The position numbers and the translations under genes were made by a program. Shown here piece after piece: positions 7,112 through 15,188 of a stretch of DNA of 56,369 nucleotides (position 1 is the first letter of the stretch; every line of letters starts with the position of its first letter). Source of the DNA: Acidobacteriaceae bacterium (lineage in GTDB: Bacteria > Acidobacteriota > Terriglobia > Terriglobales > Acidobacteriaceae); assembly GCA_003152695.1 (NCBI GenBank), contig PMAT01000036.1:1-56369 (forward strand), written 5' to 3'. The notes below the pieces were generated by a model. It worked only from the letters and a program-made list of their open reading frames with translations, had not been told where the DNA came from and did not search any database.

Positions 7112-7137
7112 AGATTTGAAACTGACCCACTACCAAA
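7112..7137 (-). repeat. right terminal inverted repeat of the transposon
   Basis: On the minus strand it reads TTTGGTAGTGGGTCAGTTTC then AAATCT, an imperfect match to the left end at 4645-4670. Confidence 0.7.
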
Positions 7138-7146
7138 AGCCGGGCC

Positions 7147-7259
7147 TCACGCGGGTTCCTGGTAGAGCCCAATCACATTGCCTGCGGGATCGCCGAAGCG
7201 GGCGGTGATCTCGGGCGCGTCGGCGCCGATCGGCTGTGCGACTCCCTCGGCGCCTCGTC
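7147..7259 (-). pseudogene. C-terminal remnant of a VOC/glyoxalase-family gene
   Basis: The minus strand reads GAEGVAQPIGADAPEIT, then ARFGDPAGNVIGLYQEPA and a stop. The FxDPxGNxxGLYQxP ending is characteristic of vicinal-oxygen-chelate proteins. No start codon or N-terminal half exists before the upstream region of the next gene, so this is a broken fragment about 37 residues long. It sits 12 bases outside the transposon's right end. Confidence 0.65.
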
Positions 7260-7313
7260 CTTATAGGTCAATTCCGGTGATTACTCTAAAATGAATCGCT
7301 AGGAACCATATTC

Positions 7314-8741
7314 ATGGACGTTCTCAAGCAACTTTTTGAGCAGCATTTCCACACCGCGGTGGAAAAGGCGGAGCCTCTGCACGGCCGTCTGGGCGGTTCC
7401 GGGCGTAGCATGGTCCGGCTGGCCAGCGATAAATTCAGCGCCATTGGCGTGCGCTACGAGGTGCGCGAAGAGAACCTGGCTTTCCTGGAATTTTCCCGGC
7501 ATTTTCGCCGCCACGGGCTGCCGGTGCCGGAAATCTATGCACAGGATTTGCCCCACGGCGCTTATCTGGAAGAAGACCTGGGCGACACGACGCTGTTTGA
7601 GTTCCTGGCGAAAAATCGGGCAGGCGAGGCCATTGCTCCCCAGGCGATTGAAGCCTATCGCAAAGTTGTGGCCGTGTTGCCGCGCTTTCAGGTCGAAGCC
7701 GGCCGCGATTTGAATTACAAGCTGTGCTATCCGCGCGCCAGTTTCGATCGCCAGTCCATCGCCTGGGACCTGAATTATTTCAAGTACTATTTTCTCCGGC
7801 TGGCCAACATTCCGTTCAACGAACAGGCGCTGGAAGTGGATTTCGGCCGCCTGACAAAATTCCTGCTGAGCGCCGCCCGCGATTACTTTCTGTATCGCGA
7901 TTTCCAATCGCGCAATGTCATGTGGCGCGACGGCAATCCATTCCTCGTGGATTACCAGGGCGGCCGCAGAGGCGCGCTGCAATACGATATCGCTTCGCTT
8001 TTGTTCGACGCCAAGGCCGACTTGCCGCCGCAGTTGCGCCAGCAATTGCTCGATCATTATCTCGACACGCTGGCCGGTTTCATCGAGCTGGATCGCGAAG
8101 TGTTTATGCGGCATTACTACGGCTACGTGTACGTTCGCGTCATGCAGGCGATGGGCGCTTATGGCTTTCGCGGATTTTATGAGCGCAAAGCGCACTTCCT
8201 GCAAAGCGTGCCGTATGCGGTCAAGAACCTGCGCTGGCTGCTGCATAACGTCGAGCTGCCCATCGCGCTGCCGGCGCTGATGGACGCGTTCCAGAGCATT
8301 CTCGGCTCCGACAAATTGCAGGGTCTGGCGCCCGGAACCGGCAATGTCACAGTGCGGGTTTGCAGTTTTTCATTTCACCGCGGCCCGCTGAAAGACGAAA
8401 CCGGACACGGCGGCGGCTTCGTTTTCGATGCGCGCAGTCTTCCTAATCCCGGACGCGAAGAGCGCTTCAAAGCTCTTACCGGCAAAGACCGGCTAGTGGC
8501 CGATTATCTGAATCAGCAAGAGAGTGTGCATCAATTCCTGGCTGGCGTCACCGCCCTAGTGGATGCCAGCGTGAGCGATTATCAGCGGCGTGGCTTTAAG
8601 AGCTTGACGGCGTCGTTTGGCTGCACTGGCGGCCAGCATCGCTCGGTCTATCTGGCGGAGCAATTGGCCAAACATTTGCGCGGCAGGGAAGGGGTGGAGG
8701 TGGTGGTGCAGCATCGTGAATTGGAGAATGTGGGCAAATGA
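7314..8741 (+). CDS. sugar kinase (AmgK-like phosphotransferase) fused to a RapZ C-terminal domain
   Basis: A 475-residue two-domain protein. Residues about 20-300 form an aminoglycoside-phosphotransferase-fold kinase: catalytic loop YRDFQSRN (194-201, with Tyr replacing the usual His of HxD) and metal-binding LVDYQGG (211-217). Residues about 345-470 match the C-terminal domain of RapZ, with the GCTGGQHRSV signature near 436-445. AmgK kinases phosphorylate MurNAc/GlcNAc at C1 in a peptidoglycan-recycling shunt, and E. coli RapZ senses GlcN6P through its C-terminal domain. The ATGA overlap with the MurU-like gene supports a shared pathway. Amino-sugar sensing by the fused domain is inference. 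Confidence 0.85.
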   Translation: MDVLKQLFEQHFHTAVEKAEPLHGRLGGSGRSMVRLASDKFSAIGVRYEVREENLAFLEFSRHFRRHGLPVPEIYAQDLPHGAYLEEDLGDTTLFEFLAKNRAGEAIAPQAIEAYRKVVAVLPRFQVEAGRDLNYKLCYPRASFDRQSIAWDLNYFKYYFLRLANIPFNEQALEVDFGRLTKFLLSAARDYFLYRDFQSRNVMWRDGNPFLVDYQGGRRGALQYDIASLLFDAKADLPPQLRQQLLDHYLDTLAGFIELDREVFMRHYYGYVYVRVMQAMGAYGFRGFYERKAHFLQSVPYAVKNLRWLLHNVELPIALPALMDAFQSILGSDKLQGLAPGTGNVTVRVCSFSFHRGPLKDETGHGGGFVFDARSLPNPGREERFKALTGKDRLVADYLNQQESVHQFLAGVTALVDASVSDYQRRGFKSLTASFGCTGGQHRSVYLAEQLAKHLRGREGVEVVVQHRELENVGK

Positions 8742-9478
8742 AAGCTATGGTCTTGGCCGCCGGCCTGGGCACGCGATTGCGGCCGCTCACCGACGATCGC
8801 CCCAAGGCGCTGGTGGAAGTTGCTGGGCGCACCATGCTGGAGATCACGCTGGCCCGCTTGCGCGCCTTTGGAATTCGCGACGTGATCGTCAATGCGCATC
8901 ACTTTGCCGGCATGATCGTCGAGTATCTGAAAGCCAACGACAACTTCGGAATGTCTGTTGAAGTCTCGCGCGAGGAGATACTGCTTGACACCGGTGGCGG
9001 CCTGAAAAATGCTGCACATTTCTTTCTGGAGAATTCCCGTGACTCGGACGAACCGTTCCTCCTGCACAATGTTGATGTCATCAGCACCATCGATTTCCCG
9101 CGCATGCTGCAGTTTCACCTTGAAAATCGGGCCCTCGCTACACTCGCGGTGCGATCGCGCAAGAGTTCTCGCTACTTGCTGTTCGACCAGCAGTTCCAAC
9201 TTTGCGGCCGGCGGTCCGGGCGCGATGGCGCGATTGAATTGGTCCGCCCTTCAGAGCAGTTGCAGGCGCTGGCGTTTTGCGGCATCCACATAATTTCTCC
9301 GCGCCTGTTTGCGAAAATGACGGAAGAGGGCGTGTTCTCCATCATCGACTGCTACCTGCGTCTGGCTGGCCGCGAAGAAAAAATTCTCGCCTTTCGGGCT
9401 GACGAATATTATTGGCGCGATCTCGGTACGCCCGACAAGGTGCTGCAAGCCGCTCAGGATCTCAAGCAAAAGCAATAA
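8738..9478 (+). CDS. MurU-like sugar-1-phosphate nucleotidyltransferase
   Basis: A 246-residue NTP-transferase. The N-terminus MKAMVLAAGLGTRLRPLT is the nucleotide-binding signature, followed by DRPKALVEVAGRTML, then the mid-protein metal site HNVDV (about 110) and the C-terminal YYWRDLGTPD. The size and the preceding kinase point to MurU (MurNAc-1-P uridylyltransferase), which converts the kinase product to UDP-MurNAc and bypasses de novo MurA/MurB. A generic glucose- or mannose-1-P nucleotidyltransferase is the alternative. The start codon overlaps the kinase stop by four bases. Confidence 0.85.
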   Translation: MKAMVLAAGLGTRLRPLTDDRPKALVEVAGRTMLEITLARLRAFGIRDVIVNAHHFAGMIVEYLKANDNFGMSVEVSREEILLDTGGGLKNAAHFFLENSRDSDEPFLLHNVDVISTIDFPRMLQFHLENRALATLAVRSRKSSRYLLFDQQFQLCGRRSGRDGAIELVRPSEQLQALAFCGIHIISPRLFAKMTEEGVFSIIDCYLRLAGREEKILAFRADEYYWRDLGTPDKVLQAAQDLKQKQ

Positions 9479-9691
9479 GTTCACCGCACCAATGGTCCAG
9501 AAGGAACCATCGGCCACACGGACGGTACTCATTCCTCGGATGAAGCCACAATGACATCTTCGTAATGTGCAATTTTGACCATACAGGAAACATTCCAACT
9601 GCGGTAGAATTCCCTCATCCATCACGCCGTTGCGCTAGACGTCTTTGGCCGTCGCGGGTGAGAGGTCAGACCTCAGCAAAGGCGGCATTCA

Positions 9692-10957
9692 GTGTCCAGT
9701 GCGTTTCTCCGCAAGATACCTGCTTATGTCCTGCTCACCATGTTCCTCATGCCTTGGGTTTCGGCCCAGGAGAGAAGTGCGATTCCTGCCACATTGACCA
9801 TTCCCGATGGGACCCCCATCAAGCTTCGGCTTGCGGAAAGCGTTTCCTCTGCCCACGCCCGGGTTGGAGACCGCCTGGATTTTATCGTCGTGCGGGATGT
9901 GAGCGTGGAAGGTTTCAACGTTATTCCGGCGGGAACCATCGCCCACGGCTCCATCACTGGAGTTAAGGGCAAGCGGTTGCTGGGGATGGGAGGCAAGGTA
10001 ATCCTGAAACTGGATTCCGTAGAACTGATAAACGGCGAGCGGGCCGGCTTGCGAGCCCACCTGGAGGTGAGAGGACGGTCTCGTACCAAGCTGATGGCCG
10101 CTGCCATGATCGCCACGGGCTTCATCTTCCTGCCCGCTGCGCCAGTTTTCTTGCTCACCCGTGGCCACGACAGCACCGTCGTGGAGAGTACAGAGATCAC
10201 TGCGCAAATCGACGGCGCTGCCTCGCTTCTATCGGCGGGGGTACCGCGTCCGCCAGAAAATTCCTCCGAACTCGGCGAGATGATGGATTATCTGCCGCCC
10301 CGGGTCTTCAGTGGTGAGGGACGCAAGGGCGACATGCTGAACCTGGTCTTTGTCGGCCAACAGGAAGACCTGCAGCAAGCGTTCGAGCGCGCTGGTTGGG
10401 TCAAAACTGACAAATGGAAGCCGCTATTCGTCTGGCACTTGTTGCGCCATCGGACCAGCGACGCGCAGTTGCCCATGGCCAGGTTTTACTTGTTCGGAAG
10501 AGTGCAGGACTATTCGTATGCCTTGCCCGATCCTGGTGCCATCATGTCACGACGGCATCATCTTCGCATCTGGAAAACCGATTACACGGTTGACGGGATG
10601 CCCATCTGGGCGGCTGCCGCCACGCACGACGTTGCCATTGAAATCGCCAAGCGAGGACGTTTGATCAATCACAGGATCGATCCCGCGGTCGATGCCGAGC
10701 GTGATTTCGTTGGAACCGATCTGACGAATACCTTGTCGGTGAGCCGGGAGGAATATTTGCATTCCGCTGCTCCAGTTTTTCAGGCGGAAACGGCGTCCGG
10801 CGAGCCCTATCACTCCGACAGCAGAATTCTGCTCCTGGATCTCCACGAGAGTAACCCCGCTAAGGCCGGCGTGTCCGGTCAATCGTCGGCCCTGGTTCGG
10901 GCTACGCCGCAGCCTATCGCGGCCCCAGCGGAGTCGTTCCAGATAGTGCCTTTTTAA
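9692..10957 (+). CDS. secreted LssY C-terminal domain protein
   Basis: A 421-residue exported protein. Residues 1-25 are a signal peptide (hydrophobic AYVLLTMFLMPWVSA). A central region (about 30-130) resembles a small all-beta domain with G-R repeats, followed by a hydrophobic stretch near 140-155. The C-terminal part (about 215-365) matches LssY_C: LNLVFVGQQEDLQQAFERAGW, FGRVQDYSY, RRHHLRIWKT, HRIDPAVDAERDFVGTDL. The domain is found with type I secretion (LssXYZ) and phosphatase proteins; its biochemical role is unknown. Single gene. Confidence 0.8.
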   Translation: MSSAFLRKIPAYVLLTMFLMPWVSAQERSAIPATLTIPDGTPIKLRLAESVSSAHARVGDRLDFIVVRDVSVEGFNVIPAGTIAHGSITGVKGKRLLGMGGKVILKLDSVELINGERAGLRAHLEVRGRSRTKLMAAAMIATGFIFLPAAPVFLLTRGHDSTVVESTEITAQIDGAASLLSAGVPRPPENSSELGEMMDYLPPRVFSGEGRKGDMLNLVFVGQQEDLQQAFERAGWVKTDKWKPLFVWHLLRHRTSDAQLPMARFYLFGRVQDYSYALPDPGAIMSRRHHLRIWKTDYTVDGMPIWAAAATHDVAIEIAKRGRLINHRIDPAVDAERDFVGTDLTNTLSVSREEYLHSAAPVFQAETASGEPYHSDSRILLLDLHESNPAKAGVSGQSSALVRATPQPIAAPAESFQIVPF

Positions 10958-10983
10958 CTGGGTCGCCGATCCGACTCGTGGTC

Positions 10984-11397
10984 TCAGTCGAGGTGAATCG
11001 CGATCACCGCCTGCGTCCTGCCCCGCAGCCTGCTGAAGAAGTCGCCGGCAATCTTCATCCAGCCATATTTGCGGCGCAGTAGCTCCTGCCCGTGTGCCGC
11101 CTCCGCGCCATCGCAGATGCGGGCCCGGGCTTCCACCCACGCTCCACGAAGGTCGCCGCGAAGGCTGCAAGGCGCAACCCGCACCTTGGGATTGTTGCGG
11201 ATGCGCTTGATCTTGCCGGCGTCGGGCGTGGAATAAACGTAGAAAACGCAGCCTGCGTTAGGCGAAAAATCGGCGCCCGACGGCGAGCTCGAATCCTGAG
11301 CGAACCATACCGGAGTGCGCACCCCCACGCCGGTTTTGCGGAAGGTTTCCAGGTTCAGGTACTTGGCTTTGGCAAATTGCCCGATCGCATCCGGCAT
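10984..11397 (-). CDS. PPOX-class flavin/F420-dependent protein (Rv2061-like)
   Basis: A 137-residue split-barrel protein. Motifs YLNLETFRKTGVGVRTPVWFA, VYSTPDAGKIKRIRNNPKVRVAPC, then a C-terminal LLRRKYGW match the PPOX-class F420-dependent reductase subfamily. The ATG at 11397 gives the usual short N-terminus; upstream frame extension to 11952 overlaps the divergent gene and is not credible. It would reduce a small substrate with F420H2 or FMNH2; the cofactor is not decided by sequence alone. Divergent from the holin-like gene. Confidence 0.8.
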   Translation of the reverse strand: MPDAIGQFAKAKYLNLETFRKTGVGVRTPVWFAQDSSSPSGADFSPNAGCVFYVYSTPDAGKIKRIRNNPKVRVAPCSLRGDLRGAWVEARARICDGAEAAHGQELLRRKYGWMKIAGDFFSRLRGRTQAVIAIHLD

Positions 11398-11509
11398 GGT
11401 CGTCAACCTCTGTAGAGAGCTTATCGCATCGCGCGCGCCCATCAGCGACGCAGCCGATTTACTCTCGCGGTATAATTTCCGCGAATTTTCGGGCCGCGAA
11501 AGGAACATA

Positions 11510-11863
11510 ATGCGTTTGCTGCTGAATTGGTTGTTGAGCGCGATCAGCCTGCTGATCGTGTCCAAGGTGGTGCATGGATTTGAGGTGCACGGATTTGCGG
11601 CGGCGCTGATCGCCGCGCTGGTGATCGGGCTGATCAATGCCACGCTGGGGTTCGTTCTGAAACTCATCACGCTGCCTTTGACTGTTGTAACGTTGGGACT
11701 CTTCTGGTTGGTCATCAATGCGCTGATGCTGATGTTTGCCTCCACCCTGCTGAAGCCCGATTTCGTGGTCCACGGCTTCTGGCCGGCCTTTTGGGGAGCC
11801 ATTGTGCTGGCCCTGATCAACATGGTGCTGAAGTCGCTGACGCGCGAAGCCGATCGAGGGTAG
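11510..11863 (+). CDS. phage-holin-family small membrane protein (PF04020-like)
   Basis: A 117-residue protein with four transmembrane helices (about 3-20, 27-48, 54-76, 88-110) and a short charged tail. The layout LLLNWLLSAISLLIVS...GLINATLGFVLKLITLPLTVVTLGLF is the PF04020 signature found as a chromosomal gene in many bacteria. It is not a proven holin. ATG at 11510 is preceded by AAAGGA and, 34 bases further upstream, by a TATAAT (11471-11476) that may be its -10. Confidence 0.8.
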   Translation: MRLLLNWLLSAISLLIVSKVVHGFEVHGFAAALIAALVIGLINATLGFVLKLITLPLTVVTLGLFWLVINALMLMFASTLLKPDFVVHGFWPAFWGAIVLALINMVLKSLTREADRG

Positions 11864-11997
11864 CCGTCGAATCTCTGCCGCAAATGATTTCGGGCGGATC
11901 GACCCGCTGCGCAAGCGTGCGGCCTCGGGGACCGCTGGTCAGCACACTGCAACTGCGCCGGCCGCCTGGACTACATACGCCTGCGCGCAAAATCAAA

Positions 11998-12017
11998 GGC
12001 CGCCATCGCTGGCGGCC
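11998..12017 (-). terminator. probable rpsA terminator
   Basis: Perfect hairpin GGCCGCCA-GCGA-TGGCGGCC on the minus strand, followed by TTTGATTTT, 24 bases after the rpsA stop. Confidence 0.6.
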
Positions 12018-12040
12018 TGGGCAATTTCAATGCCGGCGCA

Positions 12041-13978
12041 CTAGTTGTTTTCGCTGCTGGCGCGCTTCCACGTCATGAACTCGCCAATGGTCGAGCCCGT
12101 GCCGGAAGAGGTGGCCGCCGGAGCTTTGTAGGTCTCGACCTCGCGGCGCGTGGCCTCTACGCCACCCACAGCGCGAATGCTGAGTCCCACTTTCTTTTCG
12201 GCAGGGTTCATCTTAATGATCTTGAATTCGAACTCCTGGTCGGATTCCAGCTTGATGGGCTGGCCCTGAGGGTCCGCCGCTTCCGAGTTGTGGCATAGGC
12301 CTTCGATGCCATCGGCAATTTCGACGAACGCGCCGAAGCTGGCCAGGCGCAGCACCTTGCCGTGGATGACATCGCCCACGTGATGCTGCTCGAAGAAGGT
12401 GTCCCAGACATCGGGCTGAAGCTGCTTCACGCCCAGTGACAGGCGGCGCTGGTCGGGCTCGATGGCCAGTACGATGGCCTTCACCTTGTCGCCCTTCTTC
12501 AGCACTTCGGAAGGATGCTTCACGCGCTTGGTCCAGCTCAGGTTGCTGACGTGGACCAGCCCGTCGATTCCGTCTTCGATTTCGATGAACGCCCCGAAGT
12601 CGGTCAAGTTGCGGACTTTGCCTTCCACCACCGCGCCCACCGGGAACTTCTCGTGCAGACTTTCCCAGGGATTCGATTCCAGTTGCTTCAGACCCAGGCT
12701 GATGCGGCGTTCCTGCGGATTGACGTTCAGCACCACGGCCTCAACCTGGTCGTTAACGTTGACCAGCTTGGAGGGATGCTTCATGCGCTTGGACCAGGTC
12801 ATCTCGCTGACGTGTACCAGCCCTTCGATGCCCTGTTCCAACTCGACGAACGCGCCGTAGTCGGTCACGCTGATAACGCGGCCGTGCACATGCGCGCCGA
12901 TGGGATAGCGCTCGGCGGCGTCCAGCCAGGGATCGGGTGTGAGCTGTTTGAAGCCCAGCGACACGCGCTGTTTTTCGCGGTCGAACTTCAGCACCTTCAC
13001 CTGGATCTGGTCGCCCACCTGCACCAGATCGCGCGGATGGGTCAGCCGGCCCCAGGACATATCGGTGATGTGCAACAGTCCGTCAATGCCGCCCAGATCG
13101 ACGAAGGCGCCGTAGTCGGTCAGGTTCTTGACCGTGCCGGTGAGAATGCCGTCTTCGTGCAACTGGTCCAGCGTCTTGGTGCGCTTCTCCGACTGCTCTT
13201 CTTCCAGCAACTGTTTGCGGGAGGCGACAATGTTGCCGCGCTTCTTGTTCAGCTTGATGATGCGGACCTCGATCTCTTGGCCCTTCAGACCGTCGAGGTT
13301 ACGCACCGGGCGCAGATCGACCTGCGAACCCGGGAGGAAAGCGCGCGCGCCCAGAATATCGACGGTCAGGCCTCCCTTGATGCGATCGATGACTCGCGCC
13401 TTGACCGAAGCCTTGTCGGTATAGGCCTTCTCAATCTCGTCCCAGGCGTGCAAACGCTGCGCCTTCTCGTGCGAGAGATGGATGTAGCCTTCCTCGGTGT
13501 GGCCGGGCTCGCGCATGACCGCGATCTCGTCGCCGCGTTTCACCGTGACATTGCCTTCGGAGTCGGTAAATTCCGCGACCTGCACCACGCCCTCGGATTT
13601 GTAGCCAATGTCCACGACCACATACTGCGCCGTGACCTTCAGCACCGTGCCGGCAACGATCTGCTCTTCGTTCAGCGCGGCCTCGGTCTGGGCCTGTTCC
13701 TGCTCGAAGGTTTCCAGGGCGGAAGCGAAATCTTCCATCGACGGTTCTTTTTCGGAGCGAGGAGCGACGGCAGCGGTCCGCTCGACAGGTTGAGGGTTGG
13801 GCTCAGAGGCTGCCTCGAGGTGACGCTGCTCGAAAGCAGCGGGCTCGGAGGCTGGCTCGAGGTGAGGCTGCTCGGCAATCGGGCTGGGCTCCGTTGCCTG
13901 CTGGGTTTGCGGCTGCTCAGGAGCGCCGGAGTCTTCGGTTTGGGTGGTCGGGGCGTTGGGGACTTCGTCGAAAGACAT
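12041..13978 (-). CDS. rpsA: 30S ribosomal protein S1
   Basis: About 645 residues with six S1/OB domains in tandem: two diverged N-terminal ones (EEQIVAGTVLKVTAQ.., KASVKARVIDRIKGG..) that anchor the protein to the ribosome, and four canonical RNA-binding ones with DYGAFVDLGG, DYGAFVELEQG, DFGAFIEIEDG, SFGAFVEIADG cores. An unusual N-terminal acidic, Pro/Glu/Gln-rich extension of about 100 residues carries repeats of HLE(P/A)ASEP; it resembles extensions in other acidobacterial S1 proteins. The ATG at 13978 is preferred; a GTG at 13996 is also possible. A sigma-70 promoter at 14150-14178 leaves a leader of about 165 bases. Confidence 0.93.
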   Translation of the reverse strand: MSFDEVPNAPTTQTEDSGAPEQPQTQQATEPSPIAEQPHLEPASEPAAFEQRHLEAASEPNPQPVERTAAVAPRSEKEPSMEDFASALETFEQEQAQTEAALNEEQIVAGTVLKVTAQYVVVDIGYKSEGVVQVAEFTDSEGNVTVKRGDEIAVMREPGHTEEGYIHLSHEKAQRLHAWDEIEKAYTDKASVKARVIDRIKGGLTVDILGARAFLPGSQVDLRPVRNLDGLKGQEIEVRIIKLNKKRGNIVASRKQLLEEEQSEKRTKTLDQLHEDGILTGTVKNLTDYGAFVDLGGIDGLLHITDMSWGRLTHPRDLVQVGDQIQVKVLKFDREKQRVSLGFKQLTPDPWLDAAERYPIGAHVHGRVISVTDYGAFVELEQGIEGLVHVSEMTWSKRMKHPSKLVNVNDQVEAVVLNVNPQERRISLGLKQLESNPWESLHEKFPVGAVVEGKVRNLTDFGAFIEIEDGIDGLVHVSNLSWTKRVKHPSEVLKKGDKVKAIVLAIEPDQRRLSLGVKQLQPDVWDTFFEQHHVGDVIHGKVLRLASFGAFVEIADGIEGLCHNSEAADPQGQPIKLESDQEFEFKIIKMNPAEKKVGLSIRAVGGVEATRREVETYKAPAATSSGTGSTIGEFMTWKRASSENN

Positions 13979-14149
13979 GTGGTTGCGTATGTACACTCGC
14001 GCGTTTTGAAAACACGCAGAGAGCCTTAATAAGAAATAAAAGCGGACTGCTGGCTTGAATCTTCAGGTGTGATTGCCCGCCAATAGCGGGCTTGGACAAC
14101 CCAGCGGCCGAATCCCATGGAGCCGGTTTCGCTGCCATGGAACTCTTTG

Positions 14150-14178
14150 AATATAACAACCGTGCCGAGCAGTGTCAA
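14150..14178 (-). promoter_or_regulatory. rpsA promoter
   Basis: On the minus strand TTGACA (14178-14173), 17 bases, TATATT (14155-14150): close to the sigma-70 consensus. The leader contains a GCCCGC-TATTG-GCGGGC hairpin (about 14084-14100), which could be a regulatory structure. Confidence 0.65.
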
Positions 14179-14318
14179 ACTTGTAAGTTCAATATTCGCA
14201 CTGATTTTACAAGCTTTTCAGGATAATTAACCTCCCTGTCAAGTTCGTCCGGCACCCGCAGCTGTGACGGCGGTGCGCGGACGGCTGGGCGACTCTGATT
14301 AAGTCAAGTTTCTGGAAG

Positions 14319-14548
14319 AGGACAGCCTTCAGGGACTGTGTCGCAACCCTCGGCCCGACTCCGCAGATGGAACAAACAGCACGAAAACCAGCGCCGTAGG
14401 CGCGAAAGAACTTAGCCCAGCGCGTACCGGGGTCCCCAAGCCACGCCGCCTTTGCGTGGATTGGGGTGGTTGAGCGCTGGGTAGAGTGGGCAACAGAACC
14501 GAGTCCCGTAGGGACGGCAGAGGTTGCGACACAGTCTCTTCAGGCCGT
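14319..14548. repeat. MITE-like element with TGTGTCGCAA terminal repeats, copy 1
   Basis: The left arm GGACAGCCTTCAGGGACTG, then TGTGTCGCAACC, is mirrored on the right by GGTTGCGACACAGTCTCTTC, then AGGCCGTCC. The interior holds CCGAGTCCCGTAGGGACGGCAG. A relative at 24535-24690 shares the ends and the CTGCCGTCCCTACGGGACTC core. Further outside, CTCTGAT (14292) and ATCAGAG (14607) may be outer repeats. Together with the rpsA promoter and leader it accounts for the gene-free stretch 13979-14657. Confidence 0.6.
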
Positions 14549-14657
14549 CCGTAGCGCAGTAAAATCTCCGCGGCTTTAGCCGCTGCGGGGCTTCGCCGCG
14601 ACTTTGATCAGAGTTTTCTTAGGGGACGCAGTGACGGTTTGGTACTCTGCTCATGAT

Positions 14658-15131
14658 ATGGATTATCTGTGGACCCCGTGGCGTTACACCTACATCACTG
14701 CCGGCGAGGCGTCGGCTTGCGTCTTCTGCGAATTGCTGCGCGCCGGCGACGACCCCAAGTCGCTGATTGTGTACCGTGGCGAGCACAATTTCATCATCCT
14801 GAATGCCTTTCCCTACACCTCGGGCCACGCCATGATCGTGCCCTACGAGCACGTCAACCGCTTGCATAAGCTACCGCTCCCGGCTGCAACCGAAATGATG
14901 GCCTTGTCGCAGCGCCTGGAGGTGGCCCTCATCGAACTGTATCGCCCGGATGGAGTGAATGTGGGAATGAACATTGGCAAAGCGGCGGGCGCCGGCATCG
15001 CCGAGCACATTCACATGCACGTGCTGCCACGCTGGGTCGCTGACGCCAACTTCATGACCGTAATCGGCGAGACCCGCGTGTTGCCGGAGTCATTGGAAAC
15101 CACCTACCAGCGCCTGAAGTCGAAGTTCTAA
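14658..15131 (+). CDS. HIT-family nucleotide hydrolase/phosphorylase
   Basis: A 157-residue HIT protein. It begins MDYLWTPWRYTYI, the typical start of this subgroup, so the ATG at 14658 is preferred over an in-frame start at 14604. The catalytic histidine triad is HIHMHVLPRW (about residue 118-127), and CVFCELL near residue 20 supplies possible zinc cysteines. Related proteins hydrolyse or phosphorolyse AP4A and AMP derivatives. It stands alone between a MITE-like repeat and a convergent gene. Confidence 0.88.
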   Translation: MDYLWTPWRYTYITAGEASACVFCELLRAGDDPKSLIVYRGEHNFIILNAFPYTSGHAMIVPYEHVNRLHKLPLPAATEMMALSQRLEVALIELYRPDGVNVGMNIGKAAGAGIAEHIHMHVLPRWVADANFMTVIGETRVLPESLETTYQRLKSKF

Positions 15132-15142
15132 GCGGCTCGGGT

Positions 15143-15172
15143 GCCCCACCCAAGCTTCCTTTGCTTGGATGG
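15143..15172. repeat. short palindromic repeat, copy 2 (possible bidirectional terminator)
   Basis: CCACCCAAGC-TTCCTTT-GCTTGGATGG, an inverted copy of the element at 22-46, placed exactly between the convergent HIT and GloVer genes. Confidence 0.5.
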
Positions 15173-15188
15173 GATAGGGTATCGCACT

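Larger units (their letters stand above)
4648..7134. mobile_element. IS1-like transposon carrying an MqsRA toxin-antitoxin pair
   Basis: Imperfect inverted repeats bound this 2.5-kb segment: left 4645-4670 begins TTTGGTAGTGTCTCAGTTTG and right 7112-7137, read inward, begins TTTGGTAGTGGGTCAGTTTC; about 22 of 26 positions agree. The GGTAGTG terminus resembles IS1-family ends. Inside are an IS1-type DDE transposase, a coupled small membrane protein, mqsR, mqsA and a small basic protein, and the segment looks more AT-rich than its surroundings. No clear 8-9 bp target duplication is visible (flanks gaaaacttt and aaaagccgg). It is either an old insertion or one whose flanks have decayed. Confidence 0.7.

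Noticed and set aside
12515-14029. 504-codon plus-strand frame opposite rpsA
   Set aside because: Antisense shadow of a clearly recognisable six-domain S1 protein.
13917-14159. 80-codon frame in the rpsA leader
   Set aside because: It overlaps the start of rpsA, begins right at the promoter -10, and has no ribosome binding site or family features; the leader is more likely non-coding.
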